Source: Dokdonella sp.
GTDB taxonomy: Bacteria > Pseudomonadota > Gammaproteobacteria > Xanthomonadales > Rhodanobacteraceae
Direction of reading: 5' to 3'
NCBI GenBank assembly: GCA_016712865.1
Contig: JADJQH010000008.1
Coordinates: 248,001-312,000 of the forward strand
DNA length: 64,000 bases
The notes under the pieces were generated by a model, which saw nothing but the letters and a program-made list of their open reading frames with translations, was not told the origin of the DNA and made no database searches. A program made the position numbers and the translations under genes. Position 1 is the stretch's first letter. Every line of letters begins with the position of its first letter. Shown here piece after piece: positions 18,202-27,419 of this stretch.

Positions 18202-18873
18202 TCAGCGCTTGCCGAACGCACCGAGCAGGCCGGAGCCGGCCTTCAGCAGGTCACCCAGATCCAGGTCGCCATCGCCGTCACTGTCGAGCACGCCACTGAG
18301 CAGGCCGCCGACGCCACCTTGCTCGATGCGCTGGTTTTCCTGGCCGAGCACGCTGCCCAGGCTGCGCGCATCGAGGCCTTTCTCGCGTGACATGTTGCCG
18401 AGCACGGACATCACCAGCGGCGCCAGCATGGCCAGCAATTGCGCGGCGCCGGCGCCGCCGAGGCCGCTGCTCTGGCCAAGCCCCTGCGCTGCGCGATCAC
18501 GACGGCCGCCAAAAATGTGGCCGAGGATGGCACCACCAGCGCCGGCATTGCTGCCGGATCCGCCACCGCCCAGAACCGAGCCGATCAAGCCACCCAGGTC
18601 GGGGCCGGAATTTCCGCCGCCAGCGCCGCCACCAAGAACTGAGCCGAGCAAACCGCCGATGTCCACGCCGCTGTGGTCGCGCTCCAGGGCGGCATGCAGC
18701 GCTCCGGCTCCTTGCGGCGAGGCCGAGTTGCGCGCCAGTCCGCCCAGCAGCAGCGGCAGGGCCTGTTGTACTGCCTGGCCCGCCTGGTCCGGACTCACGC
18801 CCAGTTGCCGTGCAATGGCATTGATGTGGGAAGAATCCAGTTGCGCCAGTACGCTGGAAGTCAGGTCACTCAT
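18202..18873 (-). CDS. DUF937 (YidB-like) protein with glycine-rich repeats and EF-hand-like loop
   Basis: 223 residues starting MSDLTSSVLAQL. ATG 18873 is used since the upstream frame only offers TTG. The N-terminal third matches the DUF937 pattern (IARQLGVSPDQAGQAVQQALPLLLGGLARN). The middle holds three copies of a GGLLGSVLGGG-like Gly-rich unit. The C-terminus carries DSDGDGDLDLGDLL, which has the spacing of a calcium-binding EF-hand/dockerin loop. No signal peptide. Function of the family is not established; it stands alone between a repeat cluster and a divergent Hpt gene. Confidence 0.8.
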   Translation of the reverse strand: MSDLTSSVLAQLDSSHINAIARQLGVSPDQAGQAVQQALPLLLGGLARNSASPQGAGALHAALERDHSGVDIGGLLGSVLGGGAGGGNSGPDLGGLIGSVLGGGGSGSNAGAGGAILGHIFGGRRDRAAQGLGQSSGLGGAGAAQLLAMLAPLVMSVLGNMSREKGLDARSLGSVLGQENQRIEQGGVGGLLSGVLDSDGDGDLDLGDLLKAGSGLLGAFGKR

Positions 18874-19048
18874 GAGGGGTCTCTGCAAGGTGGGTGGGGG
18901 TTTGCCACGCTACCACCATGCGCGGCTCCGGCTTCATGTTCCGCATGCGGATTCGGTCAAACTTCGTGACGGACAGGCCAATGGACGAGCACAGGAGTAG
19001 CCTCGACTTACAGCAGCCTGCCGCGGATGGGTGAACGGGAGATCCCGG

Positions 19049-19390
19049 GTGGAAGCAATCAATATCCAGTTTTCAGTCCTGCAGGACCGGTATCGCAACA
19101 CCATGCCCGACAAGCGCGTGGTGCTGGAACGCGCATGGGAGCGGATGCGCACCGCCCCGCAAGATCCCGCGGGACTGAAGGAGTTGTTTCCCCTGGTGCA
19201 TCGGCTGGCCGGCTCGGCCAGCAGCTATGGTTTCGAAGATCTGGGCGACGCGGCCCTGCGCGTGCATGACACCCTTGATCGGCACCGCGTGCGCAGCGGG
19301 CAACTTGAGCCTGCCGATGCATCGGCGCTCGTGCACGAATTGAAACCGCAAATGGAACAGTTGATCCGGGCGCTGGAATCGGCGCGATAG
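19049..19390 (+). CDS. Hpt (histidine phosphotransfer) domain protein
   Basis: 113-residue stand-alone protein. The motif LVHRLAGSASSYGF is the Hpt signature, with H51 as the likely phosphorylated residue. Helical pattern and length fit a single four-helix Hpt domain, which relays phosphoryl groups between a hybrid kinase and a response regulator. GTG 19049 is preferred over GTG 19031 because GGGAG (19037-19041) lies 7 nt upstream. No kinase or receiver gene is adjacent; the nearest signalling gene is the GGDEF protein at 20835, so partners are unknown. Confidence 0.8.
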   Translation: MEAINIQFSVLQDRYRNTMPDKRVVLERAWERMRTAPQDPAGLKELFPLVHRLAGSASSYGFEDLGDAALRVHDTLDRHRVRSGQLEPADASALVHELKPQMEQLIRALESAR

Positions 19391-19477
19391 CAATCCCCCA
19401 TACGGAAATTCCGCATCGGGTGGCCATGCCGCAGGCCCGACGCTATGCTTTGCGCTTTCCCCGCGAAGCCTCATCCC

Positions 19478-20398
19478 ATGCCCACGCACAACCGCATTTC
19501 CCTGATCGGCGCGCCCACCGACATTGGCGCTGGCCATCGCGGCGCATCCATGGGTCCCGAGGCCTTGCGTGTTGCCGGCATTGGCGAAGCCTTGCTTGGG
19601 CGCGGGTTCGACGTGGTGGATCTCGGCAACCTGAACGGACCGATGAATCCCTGGACTTCGCCGGTGGATGGCTATCGGCACCTGTCCGAGGTGGTGGCCT
19701 GGAACCGACTGGTGATGGATGCCGTTGCGGCCGAGCTGGGCAAGGATCGCCTGCCGATCCTGCTCGGTGGCGATCACTGTCTGGCCATTGGATCCATCAC
19801 GGCGGTGGCGCGGCATTGTCGCGAGCGCAATCGCAAACTGCTGGTTTTGTGGCTTGATGCGCACGCCGACTTCAATACCAGCGCGGTCACGCCATCCGGC
19901 AACATCCACGGCATGCCCATGGCGTGCCTGTGTGGACTGGGTCCCCACGAATTGACCGGCCTGGGTGGAAGCGCACCGGCGATGAGCCCGGATCGAATCC
20001 GCCAGGTTGGCATCCGCTCGGTCGACCTTGGCGAAAAGCGTCTGGTCAGGGACGCCGGGCTCGACATTTACGACATGCGCTACATCGACGAGATCGGCAT
20101 GAAACGGGTCATGGAGGAGGCGCTCGCGGACATCGACGACGACACCCACGTCCATGTCAGTTTCGATGTCGATTTCCTTGATCCGGACATCGCGCCCGGA
20201 GTCGGCACCACCATTCCGGGCGGGCCGAACTACCGCGAGGCGCAGCTGTGCATGGAGATGATTGCCGACCGCGGCAATCTCGGCTCGCTGGACATCATGG
20301 AACTGAACCCGGCATTCGACGACCACAACCGGACTGCCGTGCTCGCGGTGGATCTCGTTGAAAGCCTGTTCGGCAAGAGCACCCTGATGCGCGATTGA
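19478..20398 (+). CDS. rocF: Arginase
   Basis: 306-residue ureohydrolase that converts L-arginine to ornithine and urea. Manganese ligands are all present: GGDHC, DAHADFNT and SFDVDFLDP. Substrate-contact motifs SGNIHGMP and the C-terminal DIMELNP also fit arginase rather than agmatinase. ATG 19478 gives the start usual in the family; the upstream TATGCT (19443-19448) may be the -10. Monocistronic. Arginase versus another ureohydrolase is moderately secure. Confidence 0.9.
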   Translation: MPTHNRISLIGAPTDIGAGHRGASMGPEALRVAGIGEALLGRGFDVVDLGNLNGPMNPWTSPVDGYRHLSEVVAWNRLVMDAVAAELGKDRLPILLGGDHCLAIGSITAVARHCRERNRKLLVLWLDAHADFNTSAVTPSGNIHGMPMACLCGLGPHELTGLGGSAPAMSPDRIRQVGIRSVDLGEKRLVRDAGLDIYDMRYIDEIGMKRVMEEALADIDDDTHVHVSFDVDFLDPDIAPGVGTTIPGGPNYREAQLCMEMIADRGNLGSLDIMELNPAFDDHNRTAVLAVDLVESLFGKSTLMRD

Positions 20399-20834
20399 CG
20401 CAATGCTCGCGGCCTTGCGTGATCAATTTTGACAATTCGCGCTACCTGACAGCGCCATCAAGGCGCGGGATTCCGACCTGAAGCATCGGTCGAGCCACTG
20501 CTGTCATCCTCACGCAGTCGAGGATCCAGCGCCTTCAAGCGATTGAATAACAAGGCACTGGGTTCCCGCTTCCGCGGGAACGACGAACGAAGCAGGCTTG
20601 ACCAGCGTTGCCCTGCATCATGCAGAAACAAGCACCGAACCGCCGCCGCAGCATGGCACGCCGATTGCTTGAGTTTTGCAAGCTTGTCCTGAGTGGACAC
20701 TTTGCCCGTGAGTCCTGACCCGATTGGTTTTTGCCTGCCGCATTGCCGGATTGAATGCAGCGGCGTGCAGATCGCGGGGCTTTCGCTGGCGAGTGCCATT
20801 TGCCTGAAACAAGCAACAGGAGGCTTGCCGCCGG
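20399..20834. repeat. Intergenic region with REP hairpin and one orphan element end
   Basis: It contains a ttcccgcttccgcgggaa hairpin (20563-20580) inside a gaggatccag...ggaacgacg type repeat. The sequence ttgaccagcgttgccct (20598-20614) matches the right end of the 4345-4705 element at 15 of 17 positions; its left partner was not found. From 20615 to 20834 nothing recognisable is seen apart from the ribosome binding site of the next gene. No gene is supported. Confidence 0.55.
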
Positions 20835-22397
20835 ATGTCCGAGGTTCAGCGCAATCGCACCATGCACGCGGGTGACGCCTCACCGGTGACCGGGCTCGTG
20901 GCCGAACGCCGGCACGTTCGCACCGGCGTTCGCGTTGTGCTCGCGCTGTCGGTGATGGCCCTGGCCATCGGTGGATTTGCCGCGCAGTGGATCCCCCTGC
21001 ACTTGCTGGCATCGCTGCTTCTGGTGACTTGCGCAGTCAGCTGGATCCTTTGGCGGCGCAGCCACATCGGTCCACGCATTGCCGTCTCGGGTTTGTCCCA
21101 AGCCATCGAACCAGGCACCAGCCGCACGCAGGTGGCCGATGAAACCGTGTTTGCCTTGTTGCCGCTGCCTGCAATGCTGGTCGATGCCGTCAACGGCATC
21201 ATCCTCGATGCGAATGCTGCGGCGCTCAAACTCTATGGATGCCCAGTCGATGCCGTGCGTGGCAGCCCGTTCGCCATCCTCGGAGCGGATGCAAGGGACG
21301 GCGGCAATCCAGGTTCCTTCGGGGACGTGGGCACGCACAAGCGCGCGGATGGCAGCACGTTTCCGGTCGAGCTGGCAATCCGGCCCTTCGAGCATGGCAG
21401 TCGCGCCATCCAGATGGTTGTGATCCGCGACCTGACTTCCGACCGTGCGCAGGCCAGCGCGCTGGAACTGAGCGAACGACGTTACGCGGAACTGATCCAG
21501 CTCAGCCTCGGCATGGTTTTCGAGCATGATCTGGATGGGCGCCTGGGCAAGGTCAATCCCGCGTTCGCCTGTGCGCTCGGTTACCCGGAATCCGAACTGA
21601 TCGGACGCAACCTGGGTGAATTCGTCGTCGCCCGCCAGCGTGATGCCTTCCATCGTTACCTGCTGGAGGTAAGTCGCAATGGCAGTTGTTCGGGGCTCGT
21701 GCATGTCGTTGATTCGGCCGGCGACGAAAGACTGTGGGAATTCCGTCATCGCCTGAGGTCTGGCGCCGACGGCAATGCGCAGGTGATCTGCTCGGCAATC
21801 GACCTCAGTGAGCGCAGTCAGGGTGAGCGGCGCCCGCGCGAAACCGCGCGCCGGGATGCGCTGACAGGTTGCTACAACCGGCGCCAGCTGGAGTACGTGC
21901 AGGCCGAGGCCGGAAGTTCAGCGCGCTGGGCCTGCGTGGTTGTCGATATCGATTCGCTGAAGCGCACCAACGACACCTACGGACACGCGGCGGGAGACCA
22001 GGCCATTCTGCGGCTTGCACGCTTTCTTGAGCGCATCGTGCACCAGCGCGACGTGATCGTGCGCCTGGGTGGCGATGAATTCGCCATTCTCATGCCTGAG
22101 CATGATCGGCAGGCGCTGGAGGCCTACGTCTCACGCCTGCAGGCTGCACAAGCCACCCAGGAAACGACGCCGTTCTCGTTCGGCTTTGCCTTGCGCAAGG
22201 ACAACGAGGATCTGGAACACACCATCCAGCGCGCCGACCACCAGATGATCGAGCGGCGCCTCATCGAGCGCATCAGCATCCGACTTGACTCACCGGGGTC
22301 GCCACGTCAGGCCGAGGTCCACCAGCCGGTCCTGCACTTGCACCCTGGGCCGGGCGCGGATGTCATCGACATCAAACGCGCCGCCGATCAGTCCTAG
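20835..22397 (+). CDS. Membrane PAS-PAS-GGDEF diguanylate cyclase
   Basis: 520 residues. Two transmembrane helices (about 32-50 and 53-70) are followed by two PAS-like sensor domains (about 95-205 and 210-330). A GGDEF domain (about 340-480) ends the recognised part. The active motif GGDEF (412-416) is intact, so synthesis of cyclic di-GMP from GTP is expected. The inhibitory I-site just upstream reads HQRD instead of RxxD, so product inhibition is probably lost. AGGAGG (20818-20823) precedes the ATG. The stop TAG lies in the CTAG end of the second 168-bp element. Signal sensed is unknown. Confidence 0.9.
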   Translation: MSEVQRNRTMHAGDASPVTGLVAERRHVRTGVRVVLALSVMALAIGGFAAQWIPLHLLASLLLVTCAVSWILWRRSHIGPRIAVSGLSQAIEPGTSRTQVADETVFALLPLPAMLVDAVNGIILDANAAALKLYGCPVDAVRGSPFAILGADARDGGNPGSFGDVGTHKRADGSTFPVELAIRPFEHGSRAIQMVVIRDLTSDRAQASALELSERRYAELIQLSLGMVFEHDLDGRLGKVNPAFACALGYPESELIGRNLGEFVVARQRDAFHRYLLEVSRNGSCSGLVHVVDSAGDERLWEFRHRLRSGADGNAQVICSAIDLSERSQGERRPRETARRDALTGCYNRRQLEYVQAEAGSSARWACVVVDIDSLKRTNDTYGHAAGDQAILRLARFLERIVHQRDVIVRLGGDEFAILMPEHDRQALEAYVSRLQAAQATQETTPFSFGFALRKDNEDLEHTIQRADHQMIERRLIERISIRLDSPGSPRQAEVHQPVLHLHPGPGADVIDIKRAADQS

Positions 22398-22559
22398 GAG
22401 CCTGCGCGGCAGAAGTCATCCGGCTGCAACGACGCTGCCATCGATTGATCGGATCAATCGTCAGGCTTACATAGTGCCCGCTATGCGCGCTTTCCGATTG
22501 ATCCGCTGAATCGCGTCAGCGCCGTTTCGCTTCGAATTCTTTCTGTCGCGCAGGCTCCT
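22394..22559. mobile_element. MITE-like element, copy 2, starting in a stop codon
   Basis: Second copy of the 17904-18071 element. The left end ctaggagcctgcgcgg... provides the TAG stop of the GGDEF gene. The right end ttctgtcgcgcaggctcct (22541-22559) has one mismatch to a perfect inverted repeat. Body identity to copy 1 is high, with scattered substitutions. It fills the gap to the convergent protease gene and may act as its terminator. Confidence 0.8.
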
Positions 22560-22580
22560 GGCCCTGAATCAGCGCGACAT

Positions 22581-23897
22581 TCATTCGAAACCGTTGGCGA
22601 AGATGAGGTCATTGCCTTCGCTGAGGCAGCTCGGCGTATTGGCGGCAATCCGGGCAAGCAAACGGGTGATCTGCGTGGGATGGAATTGCAGCACGTTCTG
22701 GTTGCATCCATTCTGGTTGCAGTAGCTCATCACGCTGCCACGCGGTGCGCCAGGCCCTGAAACCGGGCAACTGGTCGGGCCCGTGTAGCAGCCGCTGCCG
22801 ACATTCGAACACAAGTCGATGGTGTTGCTGCCGGTTGGATAGTTACCCGTGCTGACATTGGTGCAATGGGTATGCGCTGCACCGAAGTTGTGCCCCAACT
22901 CGTGTGCCACCAGGGTTGCGCTGAGCAACACGCCGATTCCAGGATTGGTGAATACCTGGTTGATGCTGTAACTGCCGCCGTTGCCGGAGGTGAGGCAATA
23001 GACATCCAGCCATGCAATGCCTGCCGCGGAGTTTCCGCTGGTGGAATTGCCGGACAGCAGCATGGCGAAATCGCGGTTGATCGCGGCGTAGTTCGCCTGC
23101 CAGTAGTTGCCGAACTCGACCAGGGTGGCTTGATCGGCTGGGAAGGTTGTATTCGCGTATGGATCCGTGGTCGTGCGCAGAAACGTGTCGCCAACCTGCA
23201 ACTGCACGTTGAGATCGTTTTCGTAACCGATGTTCATCTGGGTGAACAGGTCGGCAATCCAGCTGGTGGCCTGCGCGGTGTTGTTGGAAAAACGCTCACT
23301 CATGAAGCTGACATCGGTATCCACCGCGATGCGCGCGTAACGCAGCGATCCCTGTGGTCCCGGGGTGTCGGGGAGCAGGTGATCGAAGGCAGCGGCGGGC
23401 GTGCTGGCCAGCGCAATGGCATCGTCGAGACCCGCGGTTTCCGGTTTGACTCCGCGTGGCAAAGCCGCTTCCGGACTGAGGGCTTCGAGCTGCCAGGCAT
23501 CCCCCTTGCGGGCAGCTTGCACGACAAACCCGCCGGCAGGACCCGAACCTGTTGCCTGTGGCGGCGTGGAAAGATCCGGATCAAACGACAACGCAATCCG
23601 TGAAAGGCCATCCCGGCTGTATCCGAGCAGGTGCACGCGTGGGCTGCGTGCAATCTCGTGCTGGCCGCTGCCGTCGATGACAAAGACGCGCGCGCCGGGC
23701 GCATAGATCTCGATGCGGCGGAATTCGTAGGCACTGACCAGGCCGGGGCCGGCGGGAAACGCTGCGACGGAAAGCGACTGGCCGGGCGAGAGATTTCCCA
23801 GTTGGCGCAGTGTGGCGCGTTCAAGCGAGACAGAACCCGGCGTCGCCAGGGCATGGCTGGCGCACATCAACACAAACAGCGTGATCAGCCCGCGCAT
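22581..23897 (-). CDS. Secreted zinc metalloprotease (metzincin), tagged C-terminus
   Basis: 438 residues with a signal peptide (ending SHALA). The zinc site HELGHNFGAAH (H332, E333, H336, H342) is the full metzincin HExxHxxGxxH motif. A Met-turn-like GSVMSYCN follows about 50 residues later. An N-terminal pro-region of about 180 residues precedes the catalytic domain, which has many cysteines. The last residues are NDLIFANGFE, the shared tag. Probably an extracellular protease exported by Sec then T2SS (inference). It lies 204 nt downstream of a related protease gene in the same direction. Confidence 0.9.
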   Translation of the reverse strand: MRGLITLFVLMCASHALATPGSVSLERATLRQLGNLSPGQSLSVAAFPAGPGLVSAYEFRRIEIYAPGARVFVIDGSGQHEIARSPRVHLLGYSRDGLSRIALSFDPDLSTPPQATGSGPAGGFVVQAARKGDAWQLEALSPEAALPRGVKPETAGLDDAIALASTPAAAFDHLLPDTPGPQGSLRYARIAVDTDVSFMSERFSNNTAQATSWIADLFTQMNIGYENDLNVQLQVGDTFLRTTTDPYANTTFPADQATLVEFGNYWQANYAAINRDFAMLLSGNSTSGNSAAGIAWLDVYCLTSGNGGSYSINQVFTNPGIGVLLSATLVAHELGHNFGAAHTHCTNVSTGNYPTGSNTIDLCSNVGSGCYTGPTSCPVSGPGAPRGSVMSYCNQNGCNQNVLQFHPTQITRLLARIAANTPSCLSEGNDLIFANGFE

Positions 23898-24048
23898 GGG
23901 CGACGTCCTCGTTCAAGGTTTCGCGCACATGATCCGGGGATTGGCCGAGGGCATCAGCGGCCCAGCGCACGAAACGGCGAATCAAGTGTGCGCCCGCGCG
24001 CGGCGCCGGGCAATGGCGAGGAGCTGGGCCGTTTGCCCCACGCTACGG

Positions 24049-24084
24049 CATCGATGCGGCCCCTGCGTGCAGTCCGCATCGATG
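24049..24084 (-). terminator. Inverted repeat downstream of the 24102 protease gene
   Basis: Perfect 11-bp arms catcgatgcgg (24049-24059) and ccgcatcgatg (24074-24084) lie just after the stop of the minus-strand protease gene. No T-run follows, so intrinsic termination is uncertain; it could also stabilise the mRNA 3' end. Confidence 0.4.
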
Positions 24085-24101
24085 ATTCGGACGGGCGGAC
24101 C

Positions 24102-26090
24102 TCAGGGCGCGGGAGAGTCCGGTATTTCGAAACCGTCGGCGAAGATGAGATCGGGCCCAACGATGGTGAAATTGCCCGGATTGAGCGCAAAGAAGATGTT
24201 GTTCGCGCAGCGCACGCGCACGCGCGCGGTCGTCGACTGCATGTTCGGCACGTTGACCACGGCGCTGCCGTTGTTGGGAATGCCCTGGGCGAGCACGGCG
24301 GTGCTGAGGCCAAATCCGCCACCGGTGTAGACGTCGATATCAACAGCAGGGCAGGAGACGGGCGCAAGGTCGGTGCCCGCAACATTCCAGCTCACGGTTT
24401 CCGTTGCATTGATCGAGGCATCCCAGGTGGCGGCAGCAACCGGGGCCGTTACCGCGAAGGGTCCAGCGGCAGAACTCACTTGAAATGCGATGTCCTGGCT
24501 GGAGGAGGTGCCGCCGCCTGCCACGTTGTCGAAAACGGTCAGGCGGAAATTGAGGGCGCGCGTGGTGGTCGGCAGGATTTCACCGATGGTGCTGCCGCCG
24601 TTCAGCAGGTTGTTGAGGTTGGGCACCGTGCGGATGCCGGTGGTCGTGGGCGAGAAGGAGCGGATGATGGGACCGTTGCCCGGATCCACATTGATGTTGG
24701 CCGTCTGTGCGCCCAGGTTGTACTGCTCCCAACCGTAGCGCAGCTGCGCGCCCACGGCGGTACTCGAAGCAACCCCACTCAGGGCGAATGGCGTCGATGC
24801 CGGAATCGTGAAGCCGCCCGTGAACGCAGCAATTTGCGGGGCGTCATTGTTGGTTTCCGTCGCTGCGCAGGCGCCGCCGGAACCATCGGTGAACTGGTCG
24901 ATCTCATCCAGGCTCTTGGCGTGGAAATAGGGGTCCGAGTGGGGTTGCAGGTTGGGGGAACACACGCCGGCATAGCCCATGATGGTAGAGCCGCTGCCCG
25001 GTTCGTAGGCGGCGGATGGCTCACGATTGCCGCTGCAACTGTTGTTGAAGGTGTGGTTGCCGCCGAACTGGTGGCCCACTTCATGGGCGACAAAGTCGAT
25101 GTAGAAGGTGTCGCTGACCAGTTCGGCAGGGTTGCTCAATCCGGTGGTGCCGCGGCCCTTGCCGCTGCCACAGACCACGCCAAGGCCAGCCACGCCGCCA
25201 CTGCCGGTGGTGAACACATGGCCGATGTCGTAGTTGGCGCTGCCGATCACTGCATTGAGATTGGCGGTGTTCTGGTTGAGGGCTCCACCACCGTTGGAAT
25301 AGGGGTCGGTCAGCGCATCCGGATAGATGACCAGGTCATTGTTGGGGACCAGGCTCATGTGGATCGAGAGATCGTTCTCGTAGACCTCGTTGACCCGGTT
25401 CACCGCCGCGACCACTGCCGCGAGACCGAGCGCAACGGTGGGAGGATTGGCCCCGGAAATGGCTGCAACGTAGTTGTGGTTGGCGGCAAACGCGGCGCGG
25501 TAGTTGCGCTTGATGGTGCCGGTGGTGGTTGCTGGTGCGGTGGGGCGAGGAATGACCGGATCCAGGCTGGTGTGCGTGCCGCAGACAAAACCCGGCGCCT
25601 GCGCGGCAACATCCGCTCGACTGAAGCTCACATACTCGCGGCCTTCGCCAAAACTGACCGGGCGCACCAGCCAGACGTTGGCGCCCTCGAACACCATGGC
25701 ATTGAGGCCAAGTGGCGAGATGTCGATGCGGGCGTGGCGTCCGTTGGCGTCGCTGGCGACGAAGCTGCGGATCTGCGGATAGCGGGCAGCCAATTCCGCT
25801 GGCATCACGCCGGAATCCGACAGCACGAACTCGGCAAATCCGCCGTTCGGCATGGGCAGGGACAGACTCTTGCCGATGCCGCCTTGCAGGTCATTGCGCA
25901 GGGCTGTGAAATCCAGATCCAGTGGGCGATAGTGGTCGGGAACCTGGTGGACACCGGCCAAGGCCCGGCCCGGCGTGTCTTGCCAGTAGCCGGATTGGGC
26001 GGCGATGGCCAGGGCGGGCAGCAGCCCGCAAAGCAGTACTGCGAAAACTGCGCCAAGGCGGGCGCAAAGGCGCGGCTGGAAATCGTTCAT
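24102..26090 (-). CDS. Secreted reprolysin-like zinc metalloprotease, tagged C-terminus
   Basis: 662 residues. ATG 26090 is preferred over ATG 26096 because GAGGA then sits at workable spacing. Signal peptide ends LAIAAQ. The zinc motif HEVGHQFGGNH (H336, E337, H340, H346) is complete and a Met-turn candidate (STIMGYAG) follows. After the catalytic domain comes an Ig/fibronectin-like beta region (about 420-640). The C-terminus PDLIFADGFE is followed by eight residues, so the tag is near-terminal here. Domain order pro-region, catalytic, beta-sandwich matches secreted bacterial reprolysin-like proteases. Probably degrades extracellular protein. Confidence 0.9.
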   Translation of the reverse strand: MNDFQPRLCARLGAVFAVLLCGLLPALAIAAQSGYWQDTPGRALAGVHQVPDHYRPLDLDFTALRNDLQGGIGKSLSLPMPNGGFAEFVLSDSGVMPAELAARYPQIRSFVASDANGRHARIDISPLGLNAMVFEGANVWLVRPVSFGEGREYVSFSRADVAAQAPGFVCGTHTSLDPVIPRPTAPATTTGTIKRNYRAAFAANHNYVAAISGANPPTVALGLAAVVAAVNRVNEVYENDLSIHMSLVPNNDLVIYPDALTDPYSNGGGALNQNTANLNAVIGSANYDIGHVFTTGSGGVAGLGVVCGSGKGRGTTGLSNPAELVSDTFYIDFVAHEVGHQFGGNHTFNNSCSGNREPSAAYEPGSGSTIMGYAGVCSPNLQPHSDPYFHAKSLDEIDQFTDGSGGACAATETNNDAPQIAAFTGGFTIPASTPFALSGVASSTAVGAQLRYGWEQYNLGAQTANINVDPGNGPIIRSFSPTTTGIRTVPNLNNLLNGGSTIGEILPTTTRALNFRLTVFDNVAGGGTSSSQDIAFQVSSAAGPFAVTAPVAAATWDASINATETVSWNVAGTDLAPVSCPAVDIDVYTGGGFGLSTAVLAQGIPNNGSAVVNVPNMQSTTARVRVRCANNIFFALNPGNFTIVGPDLIFADGFEIPDSPAP

Positions 26091-26249
26091 GCTCATGTCC
26101 TCTGGAGTTCCCCGTGACGATCGCGCTTCGCGTGGACTCGAAACGCAAGCCGCCGATGGTCGCATGCTCGAGGGGTCGGCGCATGGGTCTTGAGGGGGAT
26201 TGGCTGGCCATTCGGAGCCGGGGTCGGGGCAGGGCTTTTCGCAGACTGC

Positions 26250-26281
26250 AAAAGGAAAAGGGCCTTGACGAATCAAGGCCC
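26250..26281 (-). terminator. Rho-independent terminator
   Basis: On the minus strand GGGCCTTGA, loop TTCG, TCAAGGCCC (26281-26260) is a perfect 9-bp stem with a stable tetraloop, followed by TTTTCCTTTT. It lies 24 nt after the stop of the 26305 gene and separates that gene from the protease downstream. Confidence 0.9.
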
Positions 26282-26304
26282 CGGATTGCAAAGAGCAATT
26301 TCCT

Positions 26305-27165
26305 TCAGCGATAGCGCGGCGGCGGATCAGCCACGAAACCGTTCGGGAACGGGTCGGGTTGGTAGCGCGCAATCGGCGTGCGCACGATGATGCCGCGGGC
26401 TACCAGGTTGGGATAGCTGTCGTACCAGATCGCCAGCGACTCGGCGGGGCGCGAACTGGCACGCCGGAACTGCGTGGTTTCCACCTGCGACCATTCGCGA
26501 TCACCATGGCCGGTGCCCAGGCGCTGTGCCATCGACTTGCTGCGGCTTGACTCGCTTTCCATGGCACCTGCAGCGGGTGCGGGCGGAGGCGCGGACGCCA
26601 GGGCGGGCGATTCGGCAGAGGCAGCAGGTGCGGCTTCACGTGCCATGCTGTCCGCTGCGCCTTGCTCTTGCTTGGCCCACGGGCGCGGCGCCGGGTTGAT
26701 GATTTGCGGCGGCTGCGGGCGATGCCAAGTGCGCTCGGTGAATACGGCTACACCAATCACGCCCACATTGTCCGGGCGACCGGTACGCGCGGCATAACTG
26801 TTGGGCAGGGAGGTGAAATTGAACTGGGCAATCTCGTCCAGGTTCTTGCGCCAGCCATTGATCTCGGTGGACTCCCACGCATCCAGCACGTAGCCACTCT
26901 GGCCTGTGCTTGCGGTTTCGCCGCTGACTGCATTGACGCCATCCACGGAAAGCACGGCCAGCACGCGTGCGCCGGTGCGGTTGGTCAGGCGCACGGCATA
27001 GCGATGGCCAGGTGCTCCGGCAACATACAGCCTGCCGTCCTGCATGTAGGTGATCAGGGTCTCGCCAGTATCCCGATCGACGACCGCCAGATCCAGCAAA
27101 TTGCCGGCACGGGCCGGGAAGGAAAGGGTCAGGGCCAGCAGGGCGGAGCAGAGCAGGGCACGCAT
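26305..27165 (-). CDS. Exported protein of unknown function
   Basis: 286 residues, not recognised. A signal peptide ends FPARA, and GGAGG precedes the ATG. Residues about 20-150 look like a compact beta domain (LLDLAVVDRDTGETL, RYAVRLTNRTGARVLAVLSVDGVNAVSG). Then comes an Ala/Pro-rich linker (about 165-205) and a short conserved-looking C-terminal part (WSQVETTQFRRASSRP ... IWYDSYPNLVARGII). Periplasmic or surface location is inferred. It has its own terminator, so it is not in operon with the proteases. Confidence 0.75.
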   Translation of the reverse strand: MRALLCSALLALTLSFPARAGNLLDLAVVDRDTGETLITYMQDGRLYVAGAPGHRYAVRLTNRTGARVLAVLSVDGVNAVSGETASTGQSGYVLDAWESTEINGWRKNLDEIAQFNFTSLPNSYAARTGRPDNVGVIGVAVFTERTWHRPQPPQIINPAPRPWAKQEQGAADSMAREAAPAASAESPALASAPPPAPAAGAMESESSRSKSMAQRLGTGHGDREWSQVETTQFRRASSRPAESLAIWYDSYPNLVARGIIVRTPIARYQPDPFPNGFVADPPPRYR

Positions 27166-27257
27166 GGAACACCTCCAGTTTGGTTGCGCGGAGGGTTCAA
27201 CGCAGCCGATATCGAATCGGGGTTAAGTCCTGCTTGTCCAGAGCGCATCGAAGGATG

Positions 27258-27345
27258 GGCACTTGGTGTCCTGATTCCGTTCATGGTTCGACGGGCTCAC
27301 CACGAACGGGCTTGGGAGCTCACCACGAACGGAATCCACTAGATC
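27258..27345. repeat. Dispersed ggttcgacgggctcaccacgaacgg repeat
   Basis: Upstream of trpS, gttcatggttcgacgggctc and accacgaacgg units occur twice with variation. The same family is greatly expanded at 60205-60570. It is a non-coding palindromic repeat. Confidence 0.6.
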
Positions 27346-27419
27346 ACTGTTGCCTTGGGCGAAGCAGGGGCGAGGCGTTGGATTCGCTAAACTAGCGACT
27401 GTCCCGCACTTGTCCTGGC

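Noticed and set aside
23631-26117. 828-codon plus-strand frame
   Set aside because: Antisense to two well-supported metalloproteases with zinc motifs and signal peptides; high GC keeps the opposite frame open.
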